Assembly: GCA_013112685.1 (NCBI GenBank)
Contig: JABFGC010000002.1
Span: 1,250,902 to 1,314,901 of the forward strand
Source: Chloroflexota bacterium
GTDB lineage: Bacteria; Chloroflexota; Anaerolineae; Anaerolineales; Villigracilaceae
DNA: 64,000 nt
Direction of reading: 5' to 3'
The notes beneath the pieces were generated by a model, which saw nothing but the letters and a program-made list of their open reading frames with translations, was not told where the DNA came from and searched no databases. Shown in pieces: positions 46,858 to 55,731 of this stretch (position 1 is the stretch's first letter; the number at the start of each line of letters is the position of its first letter). The translations under genes were made by a program, and so were the position numbers.

Positions 46858-48482
46858 ATCCCTCCCTGCATCACGTTGACGTTGTAGATAAAGTGCATCA
46901 CGGTCCCGATGCCCAGCGCCAGCCAGTACGGAAACCGGAATGTGATCCTCAGCAGGCTCACGATGGCGGTGAAGATGAAATGCGCCGCCAGCGGGACGAG
47001 CAGGAAGACGCCCGCCCCGAACAGCGCACCCGACACCTGAACCTGCGACACCATGCTGACCGAAACCAGCAGCAGAAGTTTTTCACCGACCAAAAACCCA
47101 AGCGCAGAAAGGAAGGACAGCCATACGATATCGCGCATTGACTTCACCACGCCGTGTTCCGCCAGCACCACAATCCCGACGGTCTTGACCGTTTCCTCGA
47201 CCAGCGCGGCGGCGATCAACGTTGCGCCGAGGATCAAGCCCACCGGCAGGTTGGTCGCAAACGCCAGCATCACCACCTGCGCCATATACACGGCAGGAAT
47301 GACCAGCAGGCTCCACAAGGTCACGGCAAACCAGGGCTTGGAATGCGCCATCGTCAGATAGATCGCGTCGGCAATCTTGCGCGTGATGGGTTTATAGCCC
47401 ATCAGGAATTCCTCGTTCAACATGCGCGTTCCCGCAAACATCGCAAAACCGAAGATCGCCGCCATCGGCAGGGACGGGAACAAATACTCACGCCAGCCGA
47501 ACGGCTCGGCGCGATACATCTTCACCGCCAGGGTCAACGGCGAGATGTATGCCAGATCGCTGCTGTTCGTGAACATCGCCGGGAAAACCAGGTACGCCGT
47601 CGTCAATGTAGTCACGAGCATCGCAATGAAGGTCGTGTCCTTGAAGGTGCGGTAGAACAACGGCACCATCAGGTAAATCGCAAAAATGAACATCGTCGTC
47701 GGCGCAAAGATGGCGAGCGCCAACAGCGGGCTGGCATTCGTGAGCAGGGCGATCAGCACCGTTGTCGAAAGCGCAAAGACCGCATACGGCAGCATCTTGC
47801 CGAGGATGATCTGAAACGGCGTCACCGGCGCGGAGAGCAAGATCGTCAGGCGGCGGTTCGCCTTTTCATCCATGAAACTGCTGGTGAAGAAAATGCTGAT
47901 GAACGTGATCGGCAGGATGTAGATCAGCGCGACGAGCACCTGGGTGAAGGGAGCGGGCGGCGGCGTCAGCGAAGGGATGATGACCTCCTCCGGCTTGGTC
48001 GTCTGTGGGATGGAATTCCCCGCTTCATTCTCCGCCGGGGGCTGTGCCGGGTTCAGGTAGTTGACTCCCACCCTCAGCGGGAACGCCTCCCCTTCCGCGT
48101 ACGAATTCCCGATCCGAACCAGTTCCTCCTTCTCCATGTATTGCTTGAGCGCGCGCACCGCGAACTGCGACTTGTCGTCCTCGCGCGCAAACACCTGCGC
48201 GCCGACGATCAACACGTCAATCGCCTTTTCCTCGAGCAGCGCTTGTCCCTCTTCCGGGCTGACTTCGAGGACGGAGAAGCGGCTGTCGTTGATCGCCGGA
48301 ACATCGCCCGAAACGCCCACACGATACAAACCGCTCCCCAGCGAAACCGTATCCCGCAGCGAGTAAGCGGATAAGCCCAGCACCGCCAGCAGCAGAATCA
48401 CCGTCAAGGGACTGGCTCCGCCGCCGAAACGTTTTCGCAAACGGGTGATCTCGCGCCACGCAATCACAAAAACTTGATTCAT
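46854..48482 (-). CDS. ABC-2 permease fused to a PrsW-type intramembrane protease domain
   Basis: 542 residues from ATG 48482. Residues 1-330 form an ABC-2/NatB permease (ISIFFTSSFMDEKANRRLTILLSAPVTPFQI). The C-terminal 200 residues hold PrsW/CPBP-like features: AALVEETVKTVGI (EExxK), SALGFLVGEKLL (Phe and Glu), PLAAHFIFTAI (His) and IGTVMHFIYNVNV (HxxxN). These are the glutamic-protease-type motifs in the correct order across four helices. The fusion lies in one unbroken frame. A permease that also cleaves a membrane substrate or partner is an inference. It overlaps the other permease gene by 4 bp. Confidence 0.85.
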   Translation of the reverse strand: MNQVFVIAWREITRLRKRFGGGASPLTVILLLAVLGLSAYSLRDTVSLGSGLYRVGVSGDVPAINDSRFSVLEVSPEEGQALLEEKAIDVLIVGAQVFAREDDKSQFAVRALKQYMEKEELVRIGNSYAEGEAFPLRVGVNYLNPAQPPAENEAGNSIPQTTKPEEVIIPSLTPPPAPFTQVLVALIYILPITFISIFFTSSFMDEKANRRLTILLSAPVTPFQIILGKMLPYAVFALSTTVLIALLTNASPLLALAIFAPTTMFIFAIYLMVPLFYRTFKDTTFIAMLVTTLTTAYLVFPAMFTNSSDLAYISPLTLAVKMYRAEPFGWREYLFPSLPMAAIFGFAMFAGTRMLNEEFLMGYKPITRKIADAIYLTMAHSKPWFAVTLWSLLVIPAVYMAQVVMLAFATNLPVGLILGATLIAAALVEETVKTVGIVVLAEHGVVKSMRDIVWLSFLSALGFLVGEKLLLLVSVSMVSQVQVSGALFGAGVFLLVPLAAHFIFTAIVSLLRITFRFPYWLALGIGTVMHFIYNVNVMQGGM

Positions 48483-48512
48483 CGGTCTCCATTCCCACAG
48501 GGTACTTTGGGA

Positions 48513-48518
48513 TAAAAT
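48513..48518 (+). promoter_or_regulatory. -10 element of the ABC ATPase gene, leaderless
   Basis: TAAAAT, six bases, ATG. The whole divergent intergenic region is only 42 bp. Confidence 0.45.
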
Positions 48519-48524
48519 TGCGGC

Positions 48525-49400
48525 ATGATCCAACTTACAAACGTCACCAAACGCTACGATAATACTACAGTCGTGGACCGGTTGAACTTACAGATCAATG
48601 AGGGCGAGATCGTCGGTATCATCGGTCACAACGGCGCGGGAAAAAGCACCACCATGAAGATGATCGCCGGGCTGATCGAGCCCACCTCCGGCGACGTGCG
48701 CGTGATGGGACACGACATGCAGAAGAGCGGCATCAAGGTCAAACAGCGCATCGGCTATCTGCCGGAGGAAAGTCCGTTGTACGAGGCGATGACCGCACAG
48801 CAGTACCTCCTGTTCTTTTCCGAACTTTATCAAATGCCGCGCCTGCGGGCAATGGAGCGGATTGACGTCCTGCTCTCGTCGCTGGACTTGATGGAAAAGG
48901 ACAAACTGACCGGCGAATTCTCGAAGGGCATGAAGCGCAAGACCGCCATTGCCCGCACCCTCCTGCACGACCCCGAACTGCTCATCCTCGACGAACCCAA
49001 CTCCGGGCTCGACCCGTTGACTTCGTTTTTCATCATCAACTATCTCAAGATGCTCAAGCGCGAAGGCAAGACCATCCTGCTCAGCGCGCACAACCTCTTT
49101 CACGTCGAAACCATCTGCGACCGGGTGGCGATCATCAAGAACGGCAAATTGCTAGTCTTCGACACGATGGACGCCATCCGCGCCAGGCTGGGCAAACGCG
49201 AGTACCAGGTCATCTTCCATTCGGACGACAAACTGGATTACGAGCACATCGGCGGGAATTACGTCTTCCGCACGCACGACGTGGACGGGATCGCCCACAT
49301 GCTCGAAACCGTCTCCGCCAACGGCTGGGCGCTGGTGGATTTATCCATGCGCGAATCGGCGCTGGAGGAAATCTACGTCAAACTGATGACGACCGGTTGA
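48525..49400 (+). CDS. ABC transporter ATP-binding protein
   Basis: 291 residues. Walker A GHNGAGKSTT, a Q-loop-like stretch at RIGYLPEESPLYEAMT, Walker B LLILDEPNSGLD and the H-loop LLSAHN are present. The signature is FSKGMKRKTAIA instead of LSGGQ, as in many drug or sodium exporters. It is the presumed ATPase for the two divergent permeases. The C-terminal 80 residues form the regulatory extension seen in DrrA-like subunits. Confidence 0.93.
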   Translation: MIQLTNVTKRYDNTTVVDRLNLQINEGEIVGIIGHNGAGKSTTMKMIAGLIEPTSGDVRVMGHDMQKSGIKVKQRIGYLPEESPLYEAMTAQQYLLFFSELYQMPRLRAMERIDVLLSSLDLMEKDKLTGEFSKGMKRKTAIARTLLHDPELLILDEPNSGLDPLTSFFIINYLKMLKREGKTILLSAHNLFHVETICDRVAIIKNGKLLVFDTMDAIRARLGKREYQVIFHSDDKLDYEHIGGNYVFRTHDVDGIAHMLETVSANGWALVDLSMRESALEEIYVKLMTTG

Positions 49401-49402
49401 CG

Positions 49403-50237
49403 GTGAACGCCGTGACAACCCAAAAATCTCACTTCGAATTGGACGCCCTGCTCGCAGCGTTTGGAAAAGCGGGACGCCGCCTGGCGGAGATGGGAGCCAG
49501 CGAAGGCGCGGCGGGGAATATTTCGGTCTGTCTGCGCCGGCGGGTTGACGTGAGCGCGCGCTTCCCACGGGCCCCGTGAACTGGCGCTTCCCCATCCGGC
49601 CCCCGACCTGGCTGGAAGCATGTTCATCGTTACCGGTTCGGGACGCCGCCTGCGCGAGATTATGGACGACCCCACCGCCCACCTTGCCTGTATCATCGTC
49701 AACGAAGGCGGGCAGACCGGACAACTCCACACCGCGGAAGACTGTCCGTTCGAGCGGGTCACCAGCGAATTCAACTCGCATCTCGCAGTCCACCACGACC
49801 GGATGCGCGGCGAAAACATCGGCTTCCAGGCTATCATCCACGCCCAGCCGGTCTACCTGACGTATCTCAGTCACATTCCGCGCTATTGGGATGAGACCCA
49901 TTTGAACAGGCATCTTCTGCGCTGGCAACCCGAAGCCATCATCAATCTGCCGGAAGGAATCGGCATGGTCCCGTTTCACGTGCCAGGCTCCGCGGAACTG
50001 ATGTCCGCCAGCGTCGCTTCACTGCACGAGCATCGTATCGCAATCTGGACAAAGCACGGCGTGATGGTGCGCTCGGACGACTCGCTCGATCATGCCGTAG
50101 ACCTTTTGGAATACGCGGAAACGGCGGCGAAATACGAATACCTCGACCTGACCGCCCATGAAATTGGCGAGGGACTCACAGCGGAGGAAATCCGTGCAAT
50201 TTGCAGGGAGTTCCATGTAAAGCAGGATATTTTCTAA
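49403..50237 (+). CDS. Class II aldolase/adducin-family protein (rhamnulose-1-phosphate aldolase-like), frameshifted
   Basis: About 277 residues after removing an extra C near 49580. AAGNISVCL opens the active site. The zinc-binding HAQPVYLTYL (His) and the later TKHGVMVRSDDSLDHAVDLLEYAET match rhamnulose-1-phosphate aldolases. The central acidic residue is less clear. The enzyme would cleave a phosphorylated sugar to dihydroxyacetone phosphate and an aldehyde. GTG 49403 follows the ABC ATPase gene by 2 bp; TTG 49397 is possible. No kinase or isomerase of a sugar pathway is nearby. Confidence 0.8.
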
Positions 50238-50253
50238 TCAAGTGATGTTGCGC

Positions 50254-50353
50254 GGTAGGGGCGACCCATCCATGTTTTTGCAAAACGTCTGGCACAGGGC
50301 GACCCTTTCTTGCAGATTGGCTGCCTACTTTGCCCAAACGGGTCGCCCCTACC
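50254..50353. repeat. GGTAGGGGCGACCC inverted repeat
   Basis: GGTAGGGGCGACCC (50254-50267) and GGGTCGCCCCTACC (50340-50353) are perfect complements around 72 bp. It fills the first part of a 465-bp gap with no genes. Confidence 0.75.
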
Positions 50354-50374
50354 ATGAAATCGCGCAAGGTGGGG

Positions 50375-50542
50375 TTAATTAACTCAAGTTGCTACCTTGA
50401 AATAGGTACTTGTAGTATTCCGTCAAAGACCCTCACCCTACCCTCTCCCAACGGGAGAGGGGGAAGCCATCTCAGTAAAAAATCGCCACGATTGGGGTGA
50501 GGGAATGTTTTTGAAATCAAGGTGACAACTTGGGTTAATTAC
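50375..50542. repeat. 168-bp element with 26-bp inverted ends and CCCTCTCCC core
   Basis: The left end 50375-50400 and right end 50517-50542 are inverted repeats with 22 of 26 matches (TTAATTAACTCAAGTTG at the left). The core carries CCCTCTCCCAACGGGAGAGG and a nearby GGGGTGAGGG, as in the elements at 24.4 and 41.4 kb. Confidence 0.7.
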
Positions 50543-50702
50543 AGGTCCCCAAGCAGGGACAACCCATCGGGATTGGTCAGGCGTTTTACTCTCAGCGGAG
50601 CGACGAAGAATCTCTTCCACCCCAAGAAGGTTTCCAGCGGGAGGAGAGATGCTTCGCTCCGCTCAGCATGACACAAAAATAGTTTTCAGACACTTTTTGA
50701 TT

Positions 50703-51518
50703 TCAATCCGACGGTTTATCCAACCGCTTTGTGACCATCAACAGAATCACCGAAACAACCATCAGGACCACCGAAAGCGCCAAAGCCACGCCCAGGTTGC
50801 GCTCGAAGCCGAGATAGATGGCAATCGGCATGGTCTGCGTGACTCCCTCCAAATTCCCCGCAAACAGGATCGTCGCGCCAAACTCTCCCAACGCCCGCGT
50901 CCAGGTCAGAATGGCGCCGCTGGCAAGCGCCCGCGCCCCAAGCGGAATCATGACTTCGTTGAACACCTGCCATTGGTTCGCCCCCTCCACGTACGCCGAT
51001 TCCTCCAATTGCTTATCAATGTGAGCAAAGCCAATCCGCGCCGCACGGACGTACAAAGGCGCAGAGACAAAGATTTGCGCAAAGACCACTGCCGCCGTGG
51101 TGAATGGCAGGCTGATTCCTAGTTCCCCCAGCCATGCGCCAAACAATCCTCTGCGCCCAAACGCCACCAGCAGGGCAAGTCCCGCCACTGAAGGCGGCAG
51201 GACAATGGGCAGGTCGAGGAGCAATTCAAGCCATGCCTTGTGCTTAAACTTCCAATGAGAGAGGAGATACGCCAAAGGCGTGCCCAATACAATCGAAACG
51301 GCGGTGGTGACGGAACTGGTTGCGAGGCTGAGGCTGAGCGCTTTCAACGCCTGTTCCGACAACGCATTGGCAAGGAAGCCCGGCGCGAGCGAACGGTACA
51401 CCAGCGCGGCAAGCGGGAGCGCAAAGAATACCAACAAGGTCAAACTTGGGAGAAGGAAAATCCAGGTGGAATGTCCGTCGCCAAGCGTGTGGTGCGGCTT
51501 TTTCTGAAGTCTGGTCAT
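50703..51518 (-). CDS. modB: Molybdate-type ABC transporter permease ModB
   Basis: 271 residues from ATG 51518. Five or six hydrophobic helices are present. The binding-protein-dependent transport loop EESAYVEGANQWQVFNEVMIPLGARALASGAILTWTRALGEFGA is typical of ModB. The start overlaps the modA stop as ATGA. No modC ATPase gene is in the window on this strand, so another ATPase must serve it or modC lies elsewhere. Confidence 0.9.
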   Translation of the reverse strand: MTRLQKKPHHTLGDGHSTWIFLLPSLTLLVFFALPLAALVYRSLAPGFLANALSEQALKALSLSLATSSVTTAVSIVLGTPLAYLLSHWKFKHKAWLELLLDLPIVLPPSVAGLALLVAFGRRGLFGAWLGELGISLPFTTAAVVFAQIFVSAPLYVRAARIGFAHIDKQLEESAYVEGANQWQVFNEVMIPLGARALASGAILTWTRALGEFGATILFAGNLEGVTQTMPIAIYLGFERNLGVALALSVVLMVVSVILLMVTKRLDKPSD

Positions 51519-52327
51519 GGAGCCGGTCCGAAACCCCACTTTCTCAAAGTGGCTTGCCCCTCATTCGAGAGGAGATAATCCACGAATTTTTCAGCAAGGG
51601 CGATATTGGCAGACTCGGCCAACGGCGCAATCGGGTAGGTTGCGGCAACGTTCAAATCCGCCGGGATTTCGATGATCTGCAATTCCGGGACGGCAACCGC
51701 ATCGGAGACATACACAATGCCCGCATCCGCTTCGCCCAACTGGACTTTGGCAACCACCTGCCGGACGTTATCCTCATTAGAAACTACATTTGCCAGGACC
51801 TTGTCCTTGAAGTCCGCGCCGAAGGAGGCGGTCATTTTTTCGAGCGCCTGGCGCGAGTACCTCCCCACCGGCACTTCCTCCGCCGCCAGCACAAGTTTTA
51901 TTCCTGGAACAGAAAGGTCTTCAAGAGAATCAATTCCAGCCGGGTTATCCGCCGGGAGAATGAGAACCAGCCTATTCGTCAGGAAGATGCGGGGCGAGGT
52001 TTCAAGGACAAATCCACCGCGTATCAACAAATCCATTTCCTCTTCGTTAGCAGGGGCGAAGACATCCACAGGCGCGCCTTCTTCGATTTGGGTACGCAGC
52101 ATTTGCGAACCGCCAAAATTGAACGTGACCGTCACGCCGGGGTACCGAGCCTCGAAATTACCGCCGATTTCGGTGAAGGCGTCGGTCAGGGAAGCGGCGA
52201 CGAAGACGATCAGGTTTCGAGATTCGGGCGCGTCATCTGACTCGACCTCAGGCTGTGCGGAAGATTTGCAGGCGGTCAAGAAGCAAGCCAGGCAGAGGGA
52301 AATCAAAAACAATTTTTTCAAGGACAT
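51515..52327 (-). CDS. modA: Molybdate-binding lipoprotein ModA
   Basis: 270 residues. A signal peptide with lipobox CFLTAC anchors it outside. FVAASLTDAFTEIGGNF, NFGGSQMLRTQIEEGAPVDVFAPANEEEMD and GEADAGIVYVSDA are ModA hallmarks; the Ser and Asn residues that hold oxyanions are present. It delivers molybdate or tungstate to ModB. It is the first gene of the pair. The frame is intact. Confidence 0.93.
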   Translation of the reverse strand: MSLKKLFLISLCLACFLTACKSSAQPEVESDDAPESRNLIVFVAASLTDAFTEIGGNFEARYPGVTVTFNFGGSQMLRTQIEEGAPVDVFAPANEEEMDLLIRGGFVLETSPRIFLTNRLVLILPADNPAGIDSLEDLSVPGIKLVLAAEEVPVGRYSRQALEKMTASFGADFKDKVLANVVSNEDNVRQVVAKVQLGEADAGIVYVSDAVAVPELQIIEIPADLNVAATYPIAPLAESANIALAEKFVDYLLSNEGQATLRKWGFGPAP

Positions 52328-52390
52328 TCGTACCGTTAACAAAGAGAATGGTTCATAGACGTCAGCCTCGTCAGTATATCGCAAAACAAA

Positions 52391-52411
52391 AAAGACTCCC
52401 ACGCGGGAGCC
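52391..52411 (-). terminator. Terminator behind the methyltransferase remnant
   Basis: CTCCCGCGTGGGAG forms a short GC-rich stem on the minus strand, followed by TCTTTTTTG. Confidence 0.7.
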
Positions 52412-52720
52412 TTATGGAAGACCATCGAACGCCCTTGAGAGCATCCCCAGCGAAATGTCCACGGCGATGACGCTCCCTTTGAAATTCGATTCGCGCAGGA
52501 GGGCAAACGGAAGCCGCCCCGTGCCAGCCGCCACATCTAGGATCAACGGTGCGGGAACGTCCGTCAGCGCGGCGAGCAGCGGTTTTGCCAGAAACTCAGC
52601 ATCCTGTTTCTGGCTTTCTCCCTGCCGGTGTCGTAGTTTTTCGACCAGCGGTCGTACAACTCCGCCGGGTTGATATCGTCAATGGAGCGGGCAACTTTGA
52701 TGGAGACGCTGGTCCCTGGC
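52412..52720 (-). pseudogene. Truncated SAM-dependent methyltransferase
   Basis: The restored translation reads KVARSIDDINPAELYDRWSK, a break near 52625, then KPLLAALTDVPAPLILDVAA and GTGRLPFALLRESNF to VIAVDISLGML, then stop. This is only the first half of a class I methyltransferase Rossmann fold; later strands are missing. No good start codon is visible. A terminator follows the early stop. It is probably a decayed gene downstream of tRNA-Gln. Confidence 0.55.
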
Positions 52721-52802
52721 TGGACATTGGGTGATTTTATTCCAAGCCAAGAGTTGTTGACTATTAAAAGTGCTAGGAAAAAACTCCCTCTTGCGAGGGA
52801 GT

Positions 52803-53477
52803 TTAGCTGGGGAGCAAGGATTCGAACCTCGAATAACAGGGCCAGAACCTGTCGTGATGCCATTTCACCACTCCCCAATGCGGCGGGTATTTTACCACTG
52901 TTTTCTTTCTTTGTGGGTGGCTTTCCTGTGGCGTGTGCACGCAAAGGTTGTCAGCAGCTACGCTCCAGCCGCCGCCGTTCGCTGCGCGAAGACGCAGTCC
53001 TCGGCGGCGTTTTACGAGGGAATCCTGCGCCGGGGACAGCGCAGGGAGCAAATTACCTGACATGGTTTGCGTGCACACCCTGTGGCAATTTGAACAAAGG
53101 ATCGTCGTCAGAGAAATCTCAAGTTTGATTCTCTCAAGGCTTGCACCGCTCTGAATTAATTTACCGATGTTAGCTCCCTTACCTCTCACATGGTGAAAAT
53201 CTAGGACTACTGGATCAGACTCGCCGCACTCAGAACATGGATGAGTTGCCTTGTAATTCCAAACATATTCCCTGGCTTCTTTACGAGCCATTGTTCTTTT
53301 TTTCCAAGTTCGTTCCTTTTCTTTCTCTTGATGATTTAAATAAAAGATTCGTTGATGGTTGCGTTGGCATTGCCGACAACTCTTTTGCCTGACACCCAAA
53401 GACTTCCAACGCCAGTTAAACTCCGTTTCTTCCTTTTCAAGACCGCAGGTAACACACTTCTTCACGGAGGGCTCCAT
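52803..53477 (-). CDS. HNH endonuclease-like protein with a C-terminus rewritten by a MITE
   Basis: In its present state the frame runs 224 residues. Two Cys pairs lie near the start (CVTCG and CRQC). The HNH core reads HPCSECGESDPVVLDFHHVRGK with a closing ILCSNCHR. Directly after CHR a 146-bp insertion with terminal inverted repeats interrupts the gene. Without the insertion and one target duplication, the frame would end CHRKATHKERKQW at 52892, the normal short end for this family. Now it continues for about 75 extra residues across the tRNA-Gln locus. The start ATG 53477 is preferred. The HNH residues are intact, so activity may remain. Confidence 0.75.
   Translation of the reverse strand: MEPSVKKCVTCGLEKEETEFNWRWKSLGVRQKSCRQCQRNHQRIFYLNHQEKEKERTWKKRTMARKEAREYVWNYKATHPCSECGESDPVVLDFHHVRGKGANIGKLIQSGASLERIKLEISLTTILCSNCHRVCTQTMSGNLLPALSPAQDSLVKRRRGLRLRAANGGGWSVAADNLCVHTPQESHPQRKKTVVKYPPHWGVVKWHHDRFWPCYSRFESLLPS
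52807..52877 (-). tRNA. tRNA-Gln (anticodon CTG)
   Basis: A 71-base cloverleaf on the minus strand. The acceptor stem is TGGGGAG/CTCCCCA. The anticodon stem ACAGG/CCTGT holds loop TTCTGGC with anticodon CTG. The T loop is TTCGAAT. The discriminator is G and CTA, not CCA, follows. glnS lies about 1.2 kb away. Confidence 0.92.
52925..53086. mobile_element. MITE-like element, 146 bp, with 8-bp target duplication
   Basis: Terminal inverted repeats GTGTGCACGCAAA (52933-52945) and TTTGCGTGCACAC (53066-53078) are perfect over 13 bp and continue imperfectly (GGTTGTCAG and CTGACATGG). CCTGTGGC is directly duplicated on both sides (52925-52932 and 53079-53086). No transposase is encoded. It lies within the HNH gene. 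Confidence 0.85.
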
Positions 53478-53518
53478 AAGGTGCGTTTGTCTGGCGCAAG
53501 TGAAACCTTACGTGGGGA

Positions 53519-53866
53519 TTAAGCCTGCGATTTGTCGGAGCGGGCGGCGCGGCGGGCGCTCTCTTCCGCGTCCATCAGGATGAGGAGGGTATGCTCCACA
53601 AACTTCAAGCCGAAGAAGTAAACCACACCCGGCATGGCCTGTAACAGGTAGGGGTTGAAGTAACTGAGCAGGTCGAAAATGGACATGCCCTTCTGGTAGA
53701 AAATTCCCGTCACAAACTGCTGGAGGAACTGGAGCAATGAGACAGAGGATGTGTACAAATAGATGCCAAGCACCACCCATGCCAGGATTCCAGACCAGCG
53801 GGAAACTTTCAGCACGGCATCCTTGTCGAAAAAAGTGCCGTAAAAGCGTTCGCGTTTCTCTTCCAT
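53519..53866 (-). CDS. Hypothetical membrane protein
   Basis: 115 residues with about three hydrophobic stretches (GILAWVVLGIYLYTSSVSLLQFL, YLLQAMPGVVYFFGLKFVEHTLLIL). The N-terminus EEKRERFYGTFFDKDAVLKVSR is charged. I do not recognise the family. Its promoter probably lies in the TATAAT-rich region shared with glnS. Confidence 0.65.
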   Translation of the reverse strand: MEEKRERFYGTFFDKDAVLKVSRWSGILAWVVLGIYLYTSSVSLLQFLQQFVTGIFYQKGMSIFDLLSYFNPYLLQAMPGVVYFFGLKFVEHTLLILMDAEESARRAARSDKSQA

Positions 53867-53905
53867 GTGTATTCTCCGTTTGGGGTGAAGATTCGGAACA
53901 GGCTC

Positions 53906-53927
53906 TATAATTATACTTTGTTATAAT
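53906..53927. promoter_or_regulatory. Overlapping divergent -10 elements
   Basis: TATAAT occurs at 53906-53911 and 53922-53927 on +, and TATAAT is also readable on the minus strand (ATTATA at 53909-53914). The region lies between the membrane-protein gene and glnS. Confidence 0.45.
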
Positions 53928-54043
53928 CGGTACGAATACGACGCTCCCGGCGTGGATAAGGTTCCTGAAACGCCGGCAGGCATCGTCGAGAAAAGAAGCG
54001 GATCGTCATCCGCAGAAAACCATTGCGAAGGCTGAATCCAAGA

Positions 54044-55717
54044 ATGAGTCCTGAAGAAAACAAGCCCACCGATTTTATCCGCGAAGCCGTGGCGGAAGAT
54101 TTGCGCACGGGCCGCTATACCTACGTCCGCACGCGCCTCCCTCCCGAACCGAACGGCTACCTGCACATCGGGCATGTCAAAGCGTTCATGATTGATTATC
54201 TCATTGCCAAGGAAAACAACGGAGAATTGATCCTGCGCTTCGACGACACGAACCCGGCGAAGGAAGAAACCGAATTTGTGGAAGCCATCAAGGAGGATGC
54301 GCGCTGGCTCGGCATCGAGTGGGTCAAGGAGACGTACGCCTCCGATTACTTCGACCTGCTGTACGAATGGGCAAGAACACTGGTGAAAAAGGGGTTGGCG
54401 TACGTGGACGACCAAACGCCCGAAGAAGTGAGCAAGAACCGCGGCACGCTGACCGAGCCCGGCAAAAACTCGCCGTTCCGCGACCGCTCGGTGGAAGAGA
54501 ACCTGAATCTGCTCGAACGCATGAAGAACGGTGAGTTTCCCGACGGCTCGCGGATTTTGCGCGCGAAGATTGACATGGCGCACCCGAACATCAATATGCG
54601 CGACCCTGCGATGTACCGCATCATCCATGAGCCGCCGCATCACCGCACGGGCGACAAGTGGAAGATTTACCCGCTTTATGATTGGTCGCACGGGCAGAAC
54701 GACTCGATGGAAGGCATCACCCACTCGTTGTGTTCGCTGGAATACGAAAACCACCGTCCGTTGTATGAGTGGTTTTTGGATCAACTGGGGGTATTCAAGC
54801 CGCGGCAGATCGAGTTCGCGCGCCTCAACATGAACTACACGGTGATGAGCAAACGCAAACTTCGCCGCCTGGTGGAAGAGGGTCACGTGAACGGCTGGGA
54901 TGATCCGCGCATGCCAACCCTGCGGGCGATGCGCCGACGCGGCTACACCGCCGAAGCGATCCTCGATTTCATCCGTCGCGTGGGCGTGGCGAAGAATTAC
55001 AGCGTCACCGATGTGGCGTTGCTGGAAGAATGCGTGCGCGACGACCTCAACAAACATGCCCTGCGCCGCATGGCGGTCATCCGCCCGCTGAAGGTGGTGA
55101 TTGACAATTATCCCAACGATCTCGTCGAGGAGATGGACGCGGTCAACAACCCCGAAGACCCGTCGGCTGGCACACGCAAGGTGCCGTTCTCGAAGGTCAT
55201 TTACATCGAGCAGGACGACTTCCGCGAAACGCCGCCGCCGAAATATTACCGCTTGTATCCGGGCAACGAAGTCCGCCTGCGCTATGCCTATTTCATCAAG
55301 TGCACGCACGTCGTCAAGAATGATGCGGGCGAAGTGGTCGAAGTCCATGCCGCCTACGACCCCTCCACCAAAGGCGGAGATTCGCCCGATGGTCGCAAGG
55401 TCAAATCCACGATCCACTGGGTTTCAGCGACGCATGCCAAACAAGCGGAAGTCCGCATGTACGACCGTCTCTTCACAAAGGAAGACCCGGAAGAGGGAGA
55501 GGAGGGATTCCTCGCCTGCCTGAATCCCAACTCGCTGGAGATTCTGACCGGCTATGTGGAACCGCATCTTGCCGCGCCGGAAGTTGGTTCACGCTTCCAA
55601 TTCGAGCGCCTCGGATATTTTTGTGCAGACCGCGACTCCACCCCCGAAAATCCTGTGTTCAATTTGACGGTCAATTTGAAGGACACGTGGGCGAAACTGG
55701 AGAAGAAGGCAAAGTAA
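54044..55717 (+). CDS. glnS: Glutaminyl-tRNA synthetase
   Basis: 557 residues. [16 protein letters not shown] carries the HIGH motif and [10 protein letters not shown] the MSK(R) motif. [31 protein letters not shown] and the two-barrel C-terminal domain to [16 protein letters not shown] are as expected. It charges tRNA-Gln directly, so the organism need not use the Glu-tRNA amidotransferase route for this codon. The length is normal and the frame is intact. A divergent remnant of another glnS tail lies at 58932-59033. Confidence 0.97.
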   Translation: MSPEENKPTDFIREAVAEDLRTGRYTYVRTRLPPEPNGYLHIGHVKAFMIDYLIAKENNGELILRFDDTNPAKEETEFVEAIKEDARWLGIEWVKETYASDYFDLLYEWARTLVKKGLAYVDDQTPEEVSKNRGTLTEPGKNSPFRDRSVEENLNLLERMKNGEFPDGSRILRAKIDMAHPNINMRDPAMYRIIHEPPHHRTGDKWKIYPLYDWSHGQNDSMEGITHSLCSLEYENHRPLYEWFLDQLGVFKPRQIEFARLNMNYTVMSKRKLRRLVEEGHVNGWDDPRMPTLRAMRRRGYTAEAILDFIRRVGVAKNYSVTDVALLEECVRDDLNKHALRRMAVIRPLKVVIDNYPNDLVEEMDAVNNPEDPSAGTRKVPFSKVIYIEQDDFRETPPPKYYRLYPGNEVRLRYAYFIKCTHVVKNDAGEVVEVHAAYDPSTKGGDSPDGRKVKSTIHWVSATHAKQAEVRMYDRLFTKEDPEEGEEGFLACLNPNSLEILTGYVEPHLAAPEVGSRFQFERLGYFCADRDSTPENPVFNLTVNLKDTWAKLEKKAK

Positions 55718-55731
55718 CCTTTGGAGTTGAA

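Noticed and set aside
53906..53927. A tandem promoter pair of equal strength for glnS
   Set aside because: Both TATAAT boxes are good, but neither has a -35 at 16-18 bp, so I list the region only as a probable divergent promoter.
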